DNA of 64,000 bases from AC-32 sp963704005. Its GTDB lineage: Bacteria > Actinomycetota > Thermoleophilia > Gaiellales > Gaiellaceae. Under the pieces are notes generated by a model. The model ran no database searches, was not told where the DNA came from, and saw only the letters and a list, made by a program, of their open reading frames with translations. Shown here piece by piece: positions 8,640-18,898 of the stretch. Within the stretch, counting starts at the first letter, position 1. The number at the start of each line of letters is the position of its first letter. A program made the translations under genes and the position numbers. The stretch lies in assembly GCA_963704005.1 (NCBI GenBank), contig CAVPGJ010000004.1, positions 496,001 to 560,000 of the forward strand, in the 5' to 3' direction.

Positions 8640-10050
8640 ATGGCCAACGAGACCGTAGACCGCGAGCAGCAGCAGCTCGACGACCCCGGCGTCTGGACGA
8701 CGACCGAGGACGGCGAGCGCGTGCCCGACTACGCGTCGACCTTCCCGACGATCAACGAGGGCGAGGTCGTCCACGGCACCGTCGTCCGCGTGGACAAGGA
8801 CGAGGTGCTCGTCGACATCGGCTACAAGTCGGAGGGCGTGATCCCGGTTGCGGAGCTGTCGATCCGGCGCTCGGTGAACCCGGCCGACGAGGTCAACCTC
8901 GGCGACGAGGTCGACGCGCTCGTCCTGACCAAGGAGGACGCCGAGGGCCGGCTGATCCTCTCCAAGAAGCGCGCGCGCTTCGAGATGGCCTGGAAGGCGA
9001 TCGAGCAGGCGGCCGAGTCCGGCGACCCGGTGGACGGCAGGGTGATCGAGGTCGTCAAGGGCGGCCTGATCCTCGACCTCGGCGTGCGCGGGTTCCTGCC
9101 GGCCTCGCTGGTCGACATCCGCCGCGTGCAGGACCTGGACGAGTTCCTCGGCCAGGAGCTGCGCGCAAGGTGATCGAGCTCAACCGCTCGCGCAACAACG
9201 TCGTGCTCTCGCGCCGCGCCGTGCTCGAGGACGAGCGCAAGGAGCTGCGGCAGGCGATCCTCGACCGGCTCAACCCGGGCGACGTCGTCGACGGCCAGAT
9301 CTCGAACATCGTCGACTTCGGCGCCTTCGTCGACCTGGACGGGATGGACGGCCTGATCCACATCTCCGAGCTCTCGTGGACGCACGTCAACCACCCGTCC
9401 GAGGTGCTCGAGATCGGCCAGGACGTGAAGGTCAAGGTGCTCGACATCGACCGCGAGCGCCAGCGGATCTCGCTCGGGCTCAAGCAGACGCAGTCCGACC
9501 CCTGGCAGCAGGTGCTCGAGACCTACCACGAGGGCGACGTCGTCGAGGGCAAGGTCACGAAGGTCGTCACCTTCGGCGCCTTCGTCGAGATCCTGCCCGG
9601 CGTCGAGGGCCTCGTGCACATCTCCGAGCTGGCCCAGCACCACGTCGAGAACCCGCGCGAGGTCGTCTCGCAGGGCGATCTCGTCAGCGCCAAGATCATC
9701 GAGGTCGACGCCGAGCGGCGGCGCCTCTCGCTCTCGCTGAAGCGGGTCGAGGGCGGCGGCGTCACCGAGCGCGCGGCCGACTCGGAGCCGTCGAGGGCAC
9801 GCCGAACCTCGAGCTCTCCGAGGAGGTCTTCCCGGAGGGCGCAGAGCTCGTCGCCGAGGTGGAGGCCGGCGCCGGCCGAGCCGGCCGAGGACGAGCAGCC
9901 GGCCGAGGAAGAGCAGCCGGCCGAGCCCGGCCGAGGAGAGCCGGCGGCCGAGGAGCTCCTCGACGAGAGCCTCGAGGCCGACGCCGTCGCAGCCGGACGA
10001 GCCGGGCCCCGGCGACTCCGAAGGCCGAGCCCCGAGCAGCGCCCGAGTAG
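8640..10050 (+). CDS. rpsA: 30S ribosomal protein S1 (frameshifted)
   Basis: Ribosomal protein S1 binds mRNA on the 30S subunit. Four S1 (OB-fold) repeats are visible: EGEVVHGTVVRVDKDEVLVDIGYKSEG, then GDPVDGRVIEVVKGGLILDLGVRG, then PGDVVDGQISNIVDFGAFVDLDG, then EGDVVEGKVTKVVTFGAFVEILPG. After the fourth comes an acidic Ala/Glu/Pro-rich tail ending in APE and TAG at 10048-10050. The frame breaks near 9165 (ELRAKVIEL becomes ELRAR*), near 9790, and at least once more in the tail (9880-9990). The broken places lie inside strongly conserved segments and the protein resumes correctly, so sequence errors are likely. Start ATG 8640 follows a TATACT -10 box. Confidence 0.85.
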
Positions 10051-10646
10051 TGTCTCGGCCCGTCGCCGTCGCCGATCACCGGCGGCATCGGAGCGGGGAA
10101 GAGCGAGGCCCTGGCGGCGTTCGCACGCCACGGCGCGGCGACCGTCTCGAGCGACGAGATCGTCCACCGGCTGCTGCGCGAGGACGCCGCGCGTGCGCGA
10201 GGCGCTGCTCGACCGCTTCGGCGAGGGGATCCTCGACCAGGCGAACCAGATCGACCGGCGCGCGATCGCCGACATCGTCTTCCCCGACCCCGAGGCGCTC
10301 GACTGGCTCGAAGGCCTGCTGCACCCGCTCGTCGTGCGCGAGTACCTCGAGTGGCGCGAGCAGCTCGGCCGGCTGCCGAACCCGCCGGCCGTCTGCGTGA
10401 CCGAGGTGCCGCTGCTCTACGAGGTCGGCGGCCAGGAGCGCTTCGACGCGGTCGTGGTCGTCACCGCCCCCGCGGAGGTGCGAGCCGCCCGCTCCCGCGT
10501 CGCCGTCCGAGCTGCGCGAGCCGCGCCTGATTCCGGACGAGGAGAAGGCCGCGAAGGCCGACTACGTCTACGTCAACGACGGCTCGCTCGAGGAGCTGGA
10601 CGCCTTCGTCGCCGGGGTGATGGACGAGCTCGTCGCCCGCGGGTGA
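10050..10646 (+). CDS. coaE: Dephospho-CoA kinase (frameshifted)
   Basis: Catalyses the last step of coenzyme A synthesis, phosphorylation of dephospho-CoA at the ribose 3'-OH. The GTG at 10050 overlaps the rpsA stop by one base. After correcting an extra base near 10078 the start reads SRPVAV then GITGGIGAGKSEA, with the P-loop GGIGAGKS. A second shift is near 10190. From there QIDRRAIADIVFPDPEALDWLE and VTEVPLLYEVGGQERFDAVVVVTAP are typical CoaE. A third shift near 10500 precedes the end, DEEKAAKADYVYVNDGSLEEL. rpsA-coaE is a common actinobacterial gene order, which supports the call. Confidence 0.85.
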
Positions 10647-11200
10647 AGAAGCTCCTCGCACTGCTGGTCGTCGCTCGTCGTCCTCGGCGCCGGTCTTCGC
10701 GTACGTGCACGTCGACCGAGCCCGCCTGGTACGTGCGCCTGCGCTACCCGCTGCGCTACCAGGCGATCGTGCGCGGCCACGCGCACAACTACCGGCTCGA
10801 CCCGGCGCTGCTCGCCGCGGTCATCTACCAGGAGAGCAAGTTCCACGTGCACGCGCGCTCGAGCTCCGGCGCGATCGGCCTGATGCAGCTGCTGCCCTCG
10901 ACCGCGAAGGGGATCGCCGTCCACACCGGCGGCTCGCGCTTCCGCGTCTCGGACCTCGACGACCCGGAGATCAACGTCCGCTACGGCGCCTGGTACCTGC
11001 GCCACCTGCTCGACAAGTACGGCGACGAGCGGACGGCGCTCGCGGCCTACAACGCCGGCCAGGAGAACGTCGACACCTGGCGCAGCGAGGGGAAGGGGAT
11101 CGTCTTCTCCGAGACGCGTCACTACGTCTCGCGGGTCGAGCACCTGAAGACGCTCTACCGGCGCGGCTATCGCACGCAGCTGTACGGCGCATCACCGTAG
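10643..11200 (+). CDS. Membrane-anchored or secreted lytic transglycosylase (SLT domain), frameshifted signal region
   Basis: Cleaves the MurNAc-GlcNAc bond of peptidoglycan outside the membrane. The GTG at 10643 overlaps the coaE stop. KKLLALLVV begins a signal anchor that loses and regains frame between about 10665 and 10720. The SLT domain is intact: YRLDPALLAAVIYQESKFHV with the catalytic Glu of YQESKF, then SSSGAIGLMQLLPSTAKGIA, and later AYNAGQENV. About 185 residues, the size of minimal Slt-type enzymes. It is placed to be co-transcribed with coaE. Confidence 0.82.
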   Translation: MKKLLALLVVARRPRRRSSRTCTSTEPAWYVRLRYPLRYQAIVRGHAHNYRLDPALLAAVIYQESKFHVHARSSSGAIGLMQLLPSTAKGIAVHTGGSRFRVSDLDDPEINVRYGAWYLRHLLDKYGDERTALAAYNAGQENVDTWRSEGKGIVFSETRHYVSRVEHLKTLYRRGYRTQLYGASP

Positions 11201-11203
11201 CGC

Positions 11204-11240
11204 TTGACAGACATCGAAAGTGATGTCATAGTGACATCAC
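11204..11240 (+). promoter_or_regulatory. Leaderless promoter with overlapping perfect palindromic operator
   Basis: TTGACA (11204-11209) and CATAGT (11227-11232) form a -35/-10 pair with 17-bp spacing. The -10 box is embedded in a perfect inverted repeat, GTGATGTCA (11220-11228), TAG, TGACATCAC (11232-11240). The ATG of the ribbon-helix-helix gene begins two bases later, so the mRNA would be leaderless. The layout is that of an autoregulated operator bound by the encoded protein (inference). Confidence 0.75.
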
Positions 11241-11241
11241 A

Positions 11242-11697
11242 ATGCAGCTACAACGGTATGTCGATGCGCTCAAAGCCGACCTGACAGCGGTCGCGGAGCT
11301 CGGCGACGACGCCACGGCGGAAGCCGCCTCACGTCTCGTCGTCACGCTCCAGGCCTCGATCGGCCTGCGCCTGCTCGACGCGCTCTCGGAAGCGGCGCTC
11401 GAGCTGACCGACAGGCTTCCCTCCGGCCACGTAGAGGTTCGGCTGGCCGGGCAGGACCCCGAGCTCGTGTTCGTCGGGGACGAGCCGGAGGCGGCGCCGG
11501 CGGCCGCGGCGGACGACGGCCACACCGCCCGCATCTCGCTCCGGCTCCCCGAGGCGCTGAAGACCGCGGTCGAGTCCGCGGCCGCACGCGAGGGCGTCTC
11601 GGTGAACACGTGGATCGTCCGGGCGCTGACGCGCTCGACGACGTCAGGCACTTCGGTGCAATCAGGCAACCGGCTCCAGGGCTGGGCCCGGAGCTAG
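11242..11697 (+). CDS. Ribbon-helix-helix DNA-binding protein (HicB/Arc-like), likely autoregulator
   Basis: 151 residues. The C-terminal part, ARISLRLPEALKTAVESAA followed by AREGVSVNTWIVRALTRS (about residues 95-133), is a classic ribbon-helix-helix domain. The N-terminal 75 residues are acidic and helical and may form an oligomerisation or partner-binding domain. A glycine/alanine-rich linker joins them. A 21-bp perfect palindrome overlaps its promoter. No toxin-like gene follows; instead the operon continues with a 33-residue ORF, a DUF4097 protein and an MFS exporter. It is therefore better viewed as a local transcription regulator than an antitoxin. Confidence 0.8.
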   Translation: MQLQRYVDALKADLTAVAELGDDATAEAASRLVVTLQASIGLRLLDALSEAALELTDRLPSGHVEVRLAGQDPELVFVGDEPEAAPAAAADDGHTARISLRLPEALKTAVESAAAREGVSVNTWIVRALTRSTTSGTSVQSGNRLQGWARS

Positions 11698-11711
11698 CAA
11701 GGAGGGGAACG

Positions 11712-11813
11712 ATGGCGTTCTATCCGATCCCGTTCGGGCACGTGGAAGTCCGCGAAGACCGCCGGCCGGTGCGCCCGACCAGGCGCAGCCAGGAAGGGAG
11801 GCGATCGCGGTGA
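11712..11813 (+). CDS. Small ORF, 33 residues, unknown function
   Basis: ATG 11712 follows a strong Shine-Dalgarno sequence (AAGGAGGGG, 11699-11707). The product begins MAFYPIPFGHVEVRED and ends in an Arg-rich tail. Its TGA (11811-11813) overlaps the GTG of the DUF4097 gene, a sign of translational coupling. I do not recognise the peptide. It may be a real small protein or simply a leader that couples ribosomes into the next gene. Confidence 0.5.
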   Translation: MAFYPIPFGHVEVREDRRPVRPTRRSQEGRRSR

Positions 11814-12662
11814 GGACCGAGACGTTCCAGACACCGGGGCCGGTCGGGCTCGACATCCGGCTCGGCGCGGGGGAGATCAGGCTCGAGAGCGGCGCGAACG
11901 GCGAGACGACCGTCACGCTGGAGCCGCTCCGCGACGACGAGGGAACCAGGGCCGCGATCGAGGACGCCCGCATCGACCTGCGTCAGCGCGGCGACGGCCA
12001 CGAGGTGCTCGTCGAGGTCCGCGGCCGCCGCTTTCGCTCGGCGGAGGTGCTGGTCGAGGTCCACTGTCCCGACGGCGCCGACGTCAAGGCGAAGAGCGGC
12101 TCGGCCCGCGTCGAAGGCCACGGGCGCTTCGGCTCGGCCGACGTCAACACCGGCTCCGGCGACGTCCAGTTCGGCGAGCTGTCCGGCGATGCCAAGGTGA
12201 ACGCGGCGAGTGGCGACGTCCAGCTCGGCGAGGTCGGCGGGGAGCTGCGCGCCAACACGGCGTCGGGCGACGTCCAGGTCGGCGAGATCGGCGGGCCGGC
12301 GAAGCTCAACTCCGCCTCGGGCGACGTCCAGCTCGGAGAGGCACGTGGTCAGCTCGACGTGAACAGCGCCTCGGGCGACGTGGAGGTGCAGGAGGCCGCT
12401 TCCTCGGTGAACGCCAACACCGCCTCGGGCAATCAGACCGATCGGCTCCGTCTCGCAGGGCAAGGTGACGCTCAAGTCCGCCTCCGGAGACCTGAAGATC
12501 GGGATCCGCGAGGGCTCGACGCTCTGGGTCGACGCCCGCTCCCGCAGCGGCGAGGTTCGCTCCGAGCTGCCGGTCTCGGACGCACCGCCCGAGGGCGACG
12601 CTCCGCACGTGGAGCTGCGCGCGAGCACGATGAGCGGCGATATCGCGGTCGTCCGGGGATGA
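11810..12662 (+). CDS. DUF4097-type beta-solenoid repeat protein (frameshifted)
   Basis: About 283 residues. After an N-terminal beta domain (TPGPVGLDIRLGAGEIRLES) comes a run of about seven repeats of 18-19 residues built around 'SGDVQLGE', for example GSGDVQFGELSG, ASGDVQLGEVGG and ASGDVQVGEIGG, the signature of DUF4097 parallel beta-helix proteins. Family members are often membrane-associated or cell-surface, but no signal peptide is visible, so this one appears cytoplasmic. An indel near 12432 breaks the frame between NTASG and QGKVTLKSASGDLKIG. The GTG start has AGGAAGGGAGG upstream. The stop overlaps the MFS start (ATGA). Confidence 0.8.
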
Positions 12663-13930
12663 CTCCGCTCGAGGTGACGGCAGCGCCGCGGCGGCTGCGG
12701 GCGCCCGCGGCGCTTCAGCTGCGCGACTTCAGGCGGTTCTGGATCGGCGAGACGATCTCGCTCTTCGGCGACCAGATCACGCTGATCGCGCTGCCGCTCG
12801 TCGGCGTGCTCGTCCTGAATGCGAGCGCCGCACAGATGGGCTACCTCGGCGCGGCCGAGCTGATCCCGAACCTGCTCTTCTCGCTGCACGCGGGGGCGCT
12901 CATCGACCGGCGCGGCCGGCGCCGCCAGACGATGATCTTCACCGCCTTCGGGCGCGCCGGGCTGCTCGCCACGATCCCGGTCGCCTACTGGCTCGGCGTG
13001 CTGACGCTGGCGCAGCTCTACGTGGTCGGCTTCCTGGTCGGGACGATGAGCGTGCTCTTCTTCGTCTCGTACCAGGCGCTGTTCGTGATGCTGGTGCCCC
13101 GGGAGCGGTACCTGGAGGCGAGCTCGCTCCTGAACGGCAGCCGCGCGCTCTCGTTCGTGGCCGGGCCGAGCATCGGCGGGCTGCTCGTCCAGGCGTTCTC
13201 GGCGCCGGCGGCGCTGGTCGTCGACTCGTTCTCGTTTCTCGTCTCGGCGTTCACCATGTCGTCGATCCATCCCGAGGAGCCGCCGACCGAGCCCGCCGAG
13301 CGTGGCCACGTGAAGGCGGGGATGGCCTACCTCTGGCACTCGCCGATGCTCCGGCCCTCGCTGCTCGCGACCGCCACGATCAACTTCTTCAACTTCGTCT
13401 TCTGGGCGCTCTTCTTCCTCTACGCGATCCGCTCGCTCGGCGTCAGCCCCGGCGCGCTCGGGCTGGTGCTCGGCGCCGCCTCGATCGGCGGCGTGACCGG
13501 CTCGATCGTCACCGGCCGGATCAGCCGCCGGATCGGCGTCGGGCCCGCGTTCGTCCTCGGCTGCGTGCTCTTCCCGCTGCCGCTCGTGCTCGTGCCGCTC
13601 GCCGGAGGCGCGGACTGGCAGATCCTCGCCTTCCTGTTCGCGGCGGAGTTCCTCTCGGGCTTCGGCGTGATGATCCTCGACATCACCGGCGGCTCGATCC
13701 AGGCCGCCCTCGTGCCGGACCGGCTGCGCTCCCGCGTCGCCGGCGCGTACCACGTCGTCAACTACGGCGTGCGCCCGGTCGGCGCGCTGGTCGGCGGCGC
13801 GCTCGGCACCTGGATCGGGCTGCGGTCGGCGCTCTGGATCGGCTCGCTCGGCGCGATCGCCGGGGTGCTCTGGCTGATCCCCTCGCCGTTCCTGAAGCTG
13901 CGCGAGCTGCCCGAGCCTGACGAGACCTAG
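12659..13930 (+). CDS. MFS transporter, macrolide-efflux (MefA/enterobactin exporter) type
   Basis: 423 residues with about 12 predicted transmembrane helices. It begins RDFRRFWIGETISLFGDQITLIALPLV, typical of MFS_3 exporters, and carries the cytoplasmic loop 2-3 motif LIDRRGRRRQTMI. The second half repeats the fold (SIGGVTGSIVTGRISRRIG). Intact, with no frameshift. ATG 12659 overlaps the DUF4097 stop, so its expression should follow the ribbon-helix-helix-regulated promoter. Substrate unknown; drug or metabolite efflux is the usual family role. Confidence 0.85.
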   Translation: MTPLEVTAAPRRLRAPAALQLRDFRRFWIGETISLFGDQITLIALPLVGVLVLNASAAQMGYLGAAELIPNLLFSLHAGALIDRRGRRRQTMIFTAFGRAGLLATIPVAYWLGVLTLAQLYVVGFLVGTMSVLFFVSYQALFVMLVPRERYLEASSLLNGSRALSFVAGPSIGGLLVQAFSAPAALVVDSFSFLVSAFTMSSIHPEEPPTEPAERGHVKAGMAYLWHSPMLRPSLLATATINFFNFVFWALFFLYAIRSLGVSPGALGLVLGAASIGGVTGSIVTGRISRRIGVGPAFVLGCVLFPLPLVLVPLAGGADWQILAFLFAAEFLSGFGVMILDITGGSIQAALVPDRLRSRVAGAYHVVNYGVRPVGALVGGALGTWIGLRSALWIGSLGAIAGVLWLIPSPFLKLRELPEPDET

Positions 13931-13951
13931 GCCCTCGGTACCCTTGGCTCG

Positions 13952-15958
<2,007 letters not shown>

Positions 15959-15982
15959 AGACCGCTGCTCAGTCTCGGTCGG

Positions 15983-16055
15983 CTCGACCGGTCATTTCAG
16001 ACGGGCGCACATGCAAAGCACGTGCGCCCTGAAGTCGGCGTCGCAAGCGAACGCC
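15983..16055 (+). repeat. Dispersed two-hairpin element, copy B
   Basis: Head CTCGACCGGTCATTTCAGACG. Hairpin 1 stem GGCGCACATGC, loop AAA, arm GCACGTGCGCC, closing CTGA. Hairpin 2 GGCGTCGCAAGCGAACGCC. Between uvrB and the GlsB-family gene, 18 bases before the latter's ATG. Confidence 0.92.
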
Positions 16056-16072
16056 TTATACGCTGCTCGGCC

Positions 16073-16360
16073 ATGAGTTTCCTGGTCTTCGTCATCTTCG
16101 TCTTCGTCTTCGGCCTGGCCGTCGGCGCGCTCGCGCGGTGGGCCGTGCCGGGGCCGGACCCGATGCCGGTCTGGGCGACCGCGGCGCTCGGGATCGGCGG
16201 GTCGATCATCGGCGGGTTCGTCGCGCGGCTCCTGATCGGAACCACCGGCGGTCTGCTGTTTTCCTTCCTCGGCGCCGTTCTGCTCTTGGTCCTCTACCGC
16301 CACTTCGTCCAGCATCGGCCGCTCACCGGGCCGGGTGCTCGGCGGCCACCGGCGCGCTGA
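16073..16360 (+). CDS. GlsB/YeaQ/YmgE-family small membrane protein
   Basis: 95 residues, three predicted transmembrane helices (FLVFVIFVFVFGLAVGALARW, then WATAALGIGGSIIGGFVARLL, then FSFLGAVLLLVLYRHF) with the glycine-rich pattern of the transglycosylase-associated (Pfam Transgly_assoc) family. The family name is historical; the role is a general envelope-stress membrane protein and no enzymatic residues are seen. ATG 16073 follows copy B of the dispersed repeat. Copy C lies just after its stop, so the gene is bracketed by two same-orientation copies. Confidence 0.85.
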   Translation: MSFLVFVIFVFVFGLAVGALARWAVPGPDPMPVWATAALGIGGSIIGGFVARLLIGTTGGLLFSFLGAVLLLVLYRHFVQHRPLTGPGARRPPAR

Positions 16361-16372
16361 CCGCGTCAGTCG

Positions 16373-16444
16373 GGTCGACCGGTCATTTCAGACGGACGCG
16401 TCGGCAAAGCCGACGCGTCCTGATGCGGCATCGCAAGCGATGCC
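16373..16444 (+). repeat. Dispersed two-hairpin element, copy C
   Basis: Head GTCGACCGGTCATTTCAGACG. Hairpin 1 is a perfect stem, GACGCGTCGGC, loop AAA, arm GCCGACGCGTC, closed by TCAG/CTGA. Hairpin 2 GGCATCGCAAGCGATGCC is perfect. The next three bases, TTA (16445-16447), are the stop codon of the minus-strand phosphoesterase. Confidence 0.93.
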
Positions 16445-17260
16445 TTAGGCCGGGGTAAGCGGCGAGCTGCCGCGCGGGAAGCGGCGCTCGCCCGTCAGCG
16501 CCCAGGCGTCGTCGCGCCAGACGTAGGTCTCGACGCGCAGCGAGTCGGCGGCGGTCTCGTAGACGTGCAGGCCGCGCGCCTCGCCGAGCCGCCTGGGGCG
16601 CGGCTGGCCGAGGCCCGGTGCGATCGAGATCGTCACGCCCGGCAGCCCGTCGCGCTCGACCTCGAAGTCGTGCCGCTCGCTGACCGCGGCCTGGTGGATG
16701 TGCCCGGCGAGAATCAGCTCCGCGCCGGCGTCCACGAGCGCGGCCAGGACGTGCGAGCGGCGCGAGACGGGCCGCTTGCGCGAGCGCCACGGGGCGCCGA
16801 TCAGGTGATGGTGGAGGGCGACGACCTTGAGCGAGCCCTCGGGCGCGTCGGCCAGCAGCTCGGCGGCCCGCCGCAGCTGCGTGTCGCGGAGAGCGCCGGA
16901 CTGGTGCCGCCAGGGGCGCACCGAGTTCAGGCCGACGACGAAGAGCTCCGGCGAGCGGTAGACGGGCTCGGCCGTCTCCCACTGCCGCTCGAACTCCCGG
17001 AACGGATGCGTGAAACGCGCCGGGAAGGTGTAGGCGATGTCGTGGTTGCCGGGGATCACGAGCAACGGCCGTCCGAGACGCCGCAGGAACGCCGCGGCAC
17101 GCTCGTGCTCGGTCCGGCGACCGCGGTGGGCGAGGTCGCCGGTGACCGCGATCAGCTCCGGTGAAACGCGCTCCACGAGGGCCGCCAGACCGCTCTCAAC
17201 GGCCGCCTCCTCGACGCTTCCGGCGTGCAGGTCGGAGATGTGGAGGAGCCGGGTTGGCAA
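16445..17260 (-). CDS. Metallophosphoesterase (calcineurin-like, cyclic-nucleotide phosphodiesterase group)
   Basis: 271 residues with the two-metal phosphoesterase motifs in order: DLH (HISDLHAGS), GDLAHRG, GNHD (VIPGNHDIAY), HHHLI and GHIHQ. This subgroup includes CpdA-like 3',5'-cyclic nucleotide phosphodiesterases. That is notable because two CNB-domain proteins are encoded 27 kb away, but the true substrate cannot be read here. Start TTG 17260. The stop codon abuts hairpin 2 of repeat copy C. Confidence 0.83.
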   Translation of the reverse strand: MPTRLLHISDLHAGSVEEAAVESGLAALVERVSPELIAVTGDLAHRGRRTEHERAAAFLRRLGRPLLVIPGNHDIAYTFPARFTHPFREFERQWETAEPVYRSPELFVVGLNSVRPWRHQSGALRDTQLRRAAELLADAPEGSLKVVALHHHLIGAPWRSRKRPVSRRSHVLAALVDAGAELILAGHIHQAAVSERHDFEVERDGLPGVTISIAPGLGQPRPRRLGEARGLHVYETAADSLRVETYVWRDDAWALTGERRFPRGSSPLTPA

Positions 17261-17288
17261 CGCCGAACCAGGCTATACACTGAATTCA

Positions 17289-17528
17289 ATGGCGGAAGAA
17301 CCCACCGAGATCTTCGACGATCTCTACCTCGGCCTCCGGGCGGGCGGCGCGCTGCGCAAGCGGCGGCGCGGCGAGCCGCTGACCACCGAGGAGCAGGAGG
17401 CGCTCGGCCGCTGGCAGCGGCTGTCGGCGGTTCGCAAGGCGTTCGCAATCGGCGCCTTCTCGCTGGGGACCTTCGGCCTGGGTTTCACTCTCGGCGGTTT
17501 GATCTTCGGCCGCTGGCGCAAGGCCTAG
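17289..17528 (+). CDS. Small single-pass membrane protein, unknown function
   Basis: 79 residues. Acidic start (MAEEPTEIFDDLYLGL), a basic segment with TTEEQEALGRWQRLSAVRK, then one glycine-rich hydrophobic segment (AFAIGAFSLGTFGLGFTLGGLIFGRW) ending in basic residues. Divergent from the phosphoesterase. TATACA ends about nine bases before the ATG, and no Shine-Dalgarno is seen, so the transcript is probably leaderless. I do not recognise the family. Confidence 0.65.
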   Translation: MAEEPTEIFDDLYLGLRAGGALRKRRRGEPLTTEEQEALGRWQRLSAVRKAFAIGAFSLGTFGLGFTLGGLIFGRWRKA

Positions 17529-17576
17529 CTCCGGCAAACGGCAGGACTGGCCCCGGCGGCGCAGAAGCGTCCGAGC

Positions 17577-18002
17577 GTGCTTGCGCCCCCTGAGGAGCAG
17601 GTGTGCTTCGATGCGCGCCGCCACGGCGTCGTGCTGGCGCGTCCCTTCACGCAGGCGCTCGTCCTGGCGGCCGTCGGCGGGATCCTGGTGACGCAGGGGT
17701 GGCCGTTCCTGGTACCGGGCGCGCTGCTGGTCATCGCCGGGGCGCTTCTTGCGCTGCGCGCGGTCTGGCGCTGGGAGCGGACGCACCTGGTCGTCACGAC
17801 CGAAAAGCTGTTCGTCGTCGACGGGACGCTGCGGCGGCGCTCCTCGGCGGTCCGGCTGCGCTCGGTCGAGAACCTGGAGCTGGACCAGAGCCTGGCCGGG
17901 CGGCTGCTCGGGTACGGCACGCTCGTTGCCGGAACGCTCGAGATCGACCACGTGCCGGAGCCGAAGAGCGTGTACCGGCTGGTCGAGCGGCTGGCGGGCT
18001 GA
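17577..18002 (+). CDS. Bacterial PH-domain membrane protein (bPH2/YdbS-like)
   Basis: 141 residues. After about 30 residues come two close transmembrane helices (ALVLAAVGGILVTQGWPFLVPGALLVIAGALLALRAVW, in parts), then a bacterial PH domain (RTHLVVTTEKLFVVDGTLRRR with SVENLELDQSLAGRLLGYGTLVAGTLE) typical of YdbS/YdbT proteins. GTG 17577. The stop overlaps the ATG of the next ABC ATPase by one base, so it is probably part of the exporter operon. Confidence 0.75.
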   Translation: MLAPPEEQVCFDARRHGVVLARPFTQALVLAAVGGILVTQGWPFLVPGALLVIAGALLALRAVWRWERTHLVVTTEKLFVVDGTLRRRSSAVRLRSVENLELDQSLAGRLLGYGTLVAGTLEIDHVPEPKSVYRLVERLAG

Positions 18003-18898
18003 TGGCCGACGCGCCGCCGGTCGAGGTCCGCGGCCTGACGAAGCGGTACGGCTCGACCGTCGCCGTCGAGGACCTGAGCTTCGCGATCCCGGCTGGGCAG
18101 ATCACGGGCTTCCTCGGCCCGAACGGAGCGGGCAAGACGACGACGCTGCGGGCGCTGCTCGGGCTCGTGCACCCGAGCTCGGGCGAGGCGCTTGTCGCCG
18201 GCGCCCCGTACGCGCGGCTGCGCGACCCGGTCGGCACCGTCGGCTCGGTGCTCGAGGCCCACCGATACCACCCGGTTCGCTCCGGGCGGAACCACCTCGG
18301 GGTGCTCGCGGTCGCCGCGGGGGTCCCGATGGCCCGCGTCGACGAGGTGCTCGTCGAGGTCGAGCTGGAAGGCGCGGGCCGGCGCCAGGTCGGCGGCTAC
18401 TCGCTCGGGATGCGCCAGCGGCTCGGTGTCGCTGCGGCGCTACTGGGCAACCCGTCCCTGCTCGTGCTCGACGAGCCTGCGAACGGCCTGGACCCGGAGG
18501 GAATCCGCTGGTTGCGGAAGTTCCTGCTCTCGTTTGCGGGGAGCGGAGGCACCGTCTTCATCTCCAGCCACGTGCTCGCCGAGGTGGCGCAGCTCGCCGA
18601 CGAGGTCGTGATCGTCCACCGCGGGCGCCTGGTCGCGCACGAGCCGCTCGCAGCGCTGACGGCGAGGGCGGCGGGAGGCACGCTCGTCCGCTCGCCGCAG
18701 GCGGACCGGCTCCGCGACGAGCTCGCCCGCCAGGGGATCGAGGCCACTCCTGCCGGGCCCGACGGCCTGCGTGCAAGCGCGCCGACCGAGCGGATCGGCG
18801 AGGTCGCGGCCGCGAGCGGCGTCGTGCTGCACGAGCTCCGCAGCGAGGGGGCGAGCCTGGAAGAGGTCTTCCTCGAGCTGACGGGCGGCGAGCTGTGA
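18002..18898 (+). CDS. ABC-2 type exporter, ATP-binding protein
   Basis: 298 residues, drug/lantibiotic exporter-type ATPase. Walker A GPNGAGKTTT near residue 39, signature YSLGMRQRLG, Walker B LLVLDEPANGLDPEG, switch HVLAE, and a C-terminal extension with SEGASLEEVFLELTGGEL typical of the CcmA/NodI-like exporter group. Starts one base into the PH-domain gene stop and ends overlapping the permease start, so the three genes are one operon. Substrate unknown. Confidence 0.9.
   Translation: MADAPPVEVRGLTKRYGSTVAVEDLSFAIPAGQITGFLGPNGAGKTTTLRALLGLVHPSSGEALVAGAPYARLRDPVGTVGSVLEAHRYHPVRSGRNHLGVLAVAAGVPMARVDEVLVEVELEGAGRRQVGGYSLGMRQRLGVAAALLGNPSLLVLDEPANGLDPEGIRWLRKFLLSFAGSGGTVFISSHVLAEVAQLADEVVIVHRGRLVAHEPLAALTARAAGGTLVRSPQADRLRDELARQGIEATPAGPDGLRASAPTERIGEVAAASGVVLHELRSEGASLEEVFLELTGGEL

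Noticed and set aside
11242..11697. HicB-type antitoxin of a toxin-antitoxin pair
   Set aside because: No HicA-like or other small toxin gene is adjacent; the downstream genes are a solenoid protein and an exporter.
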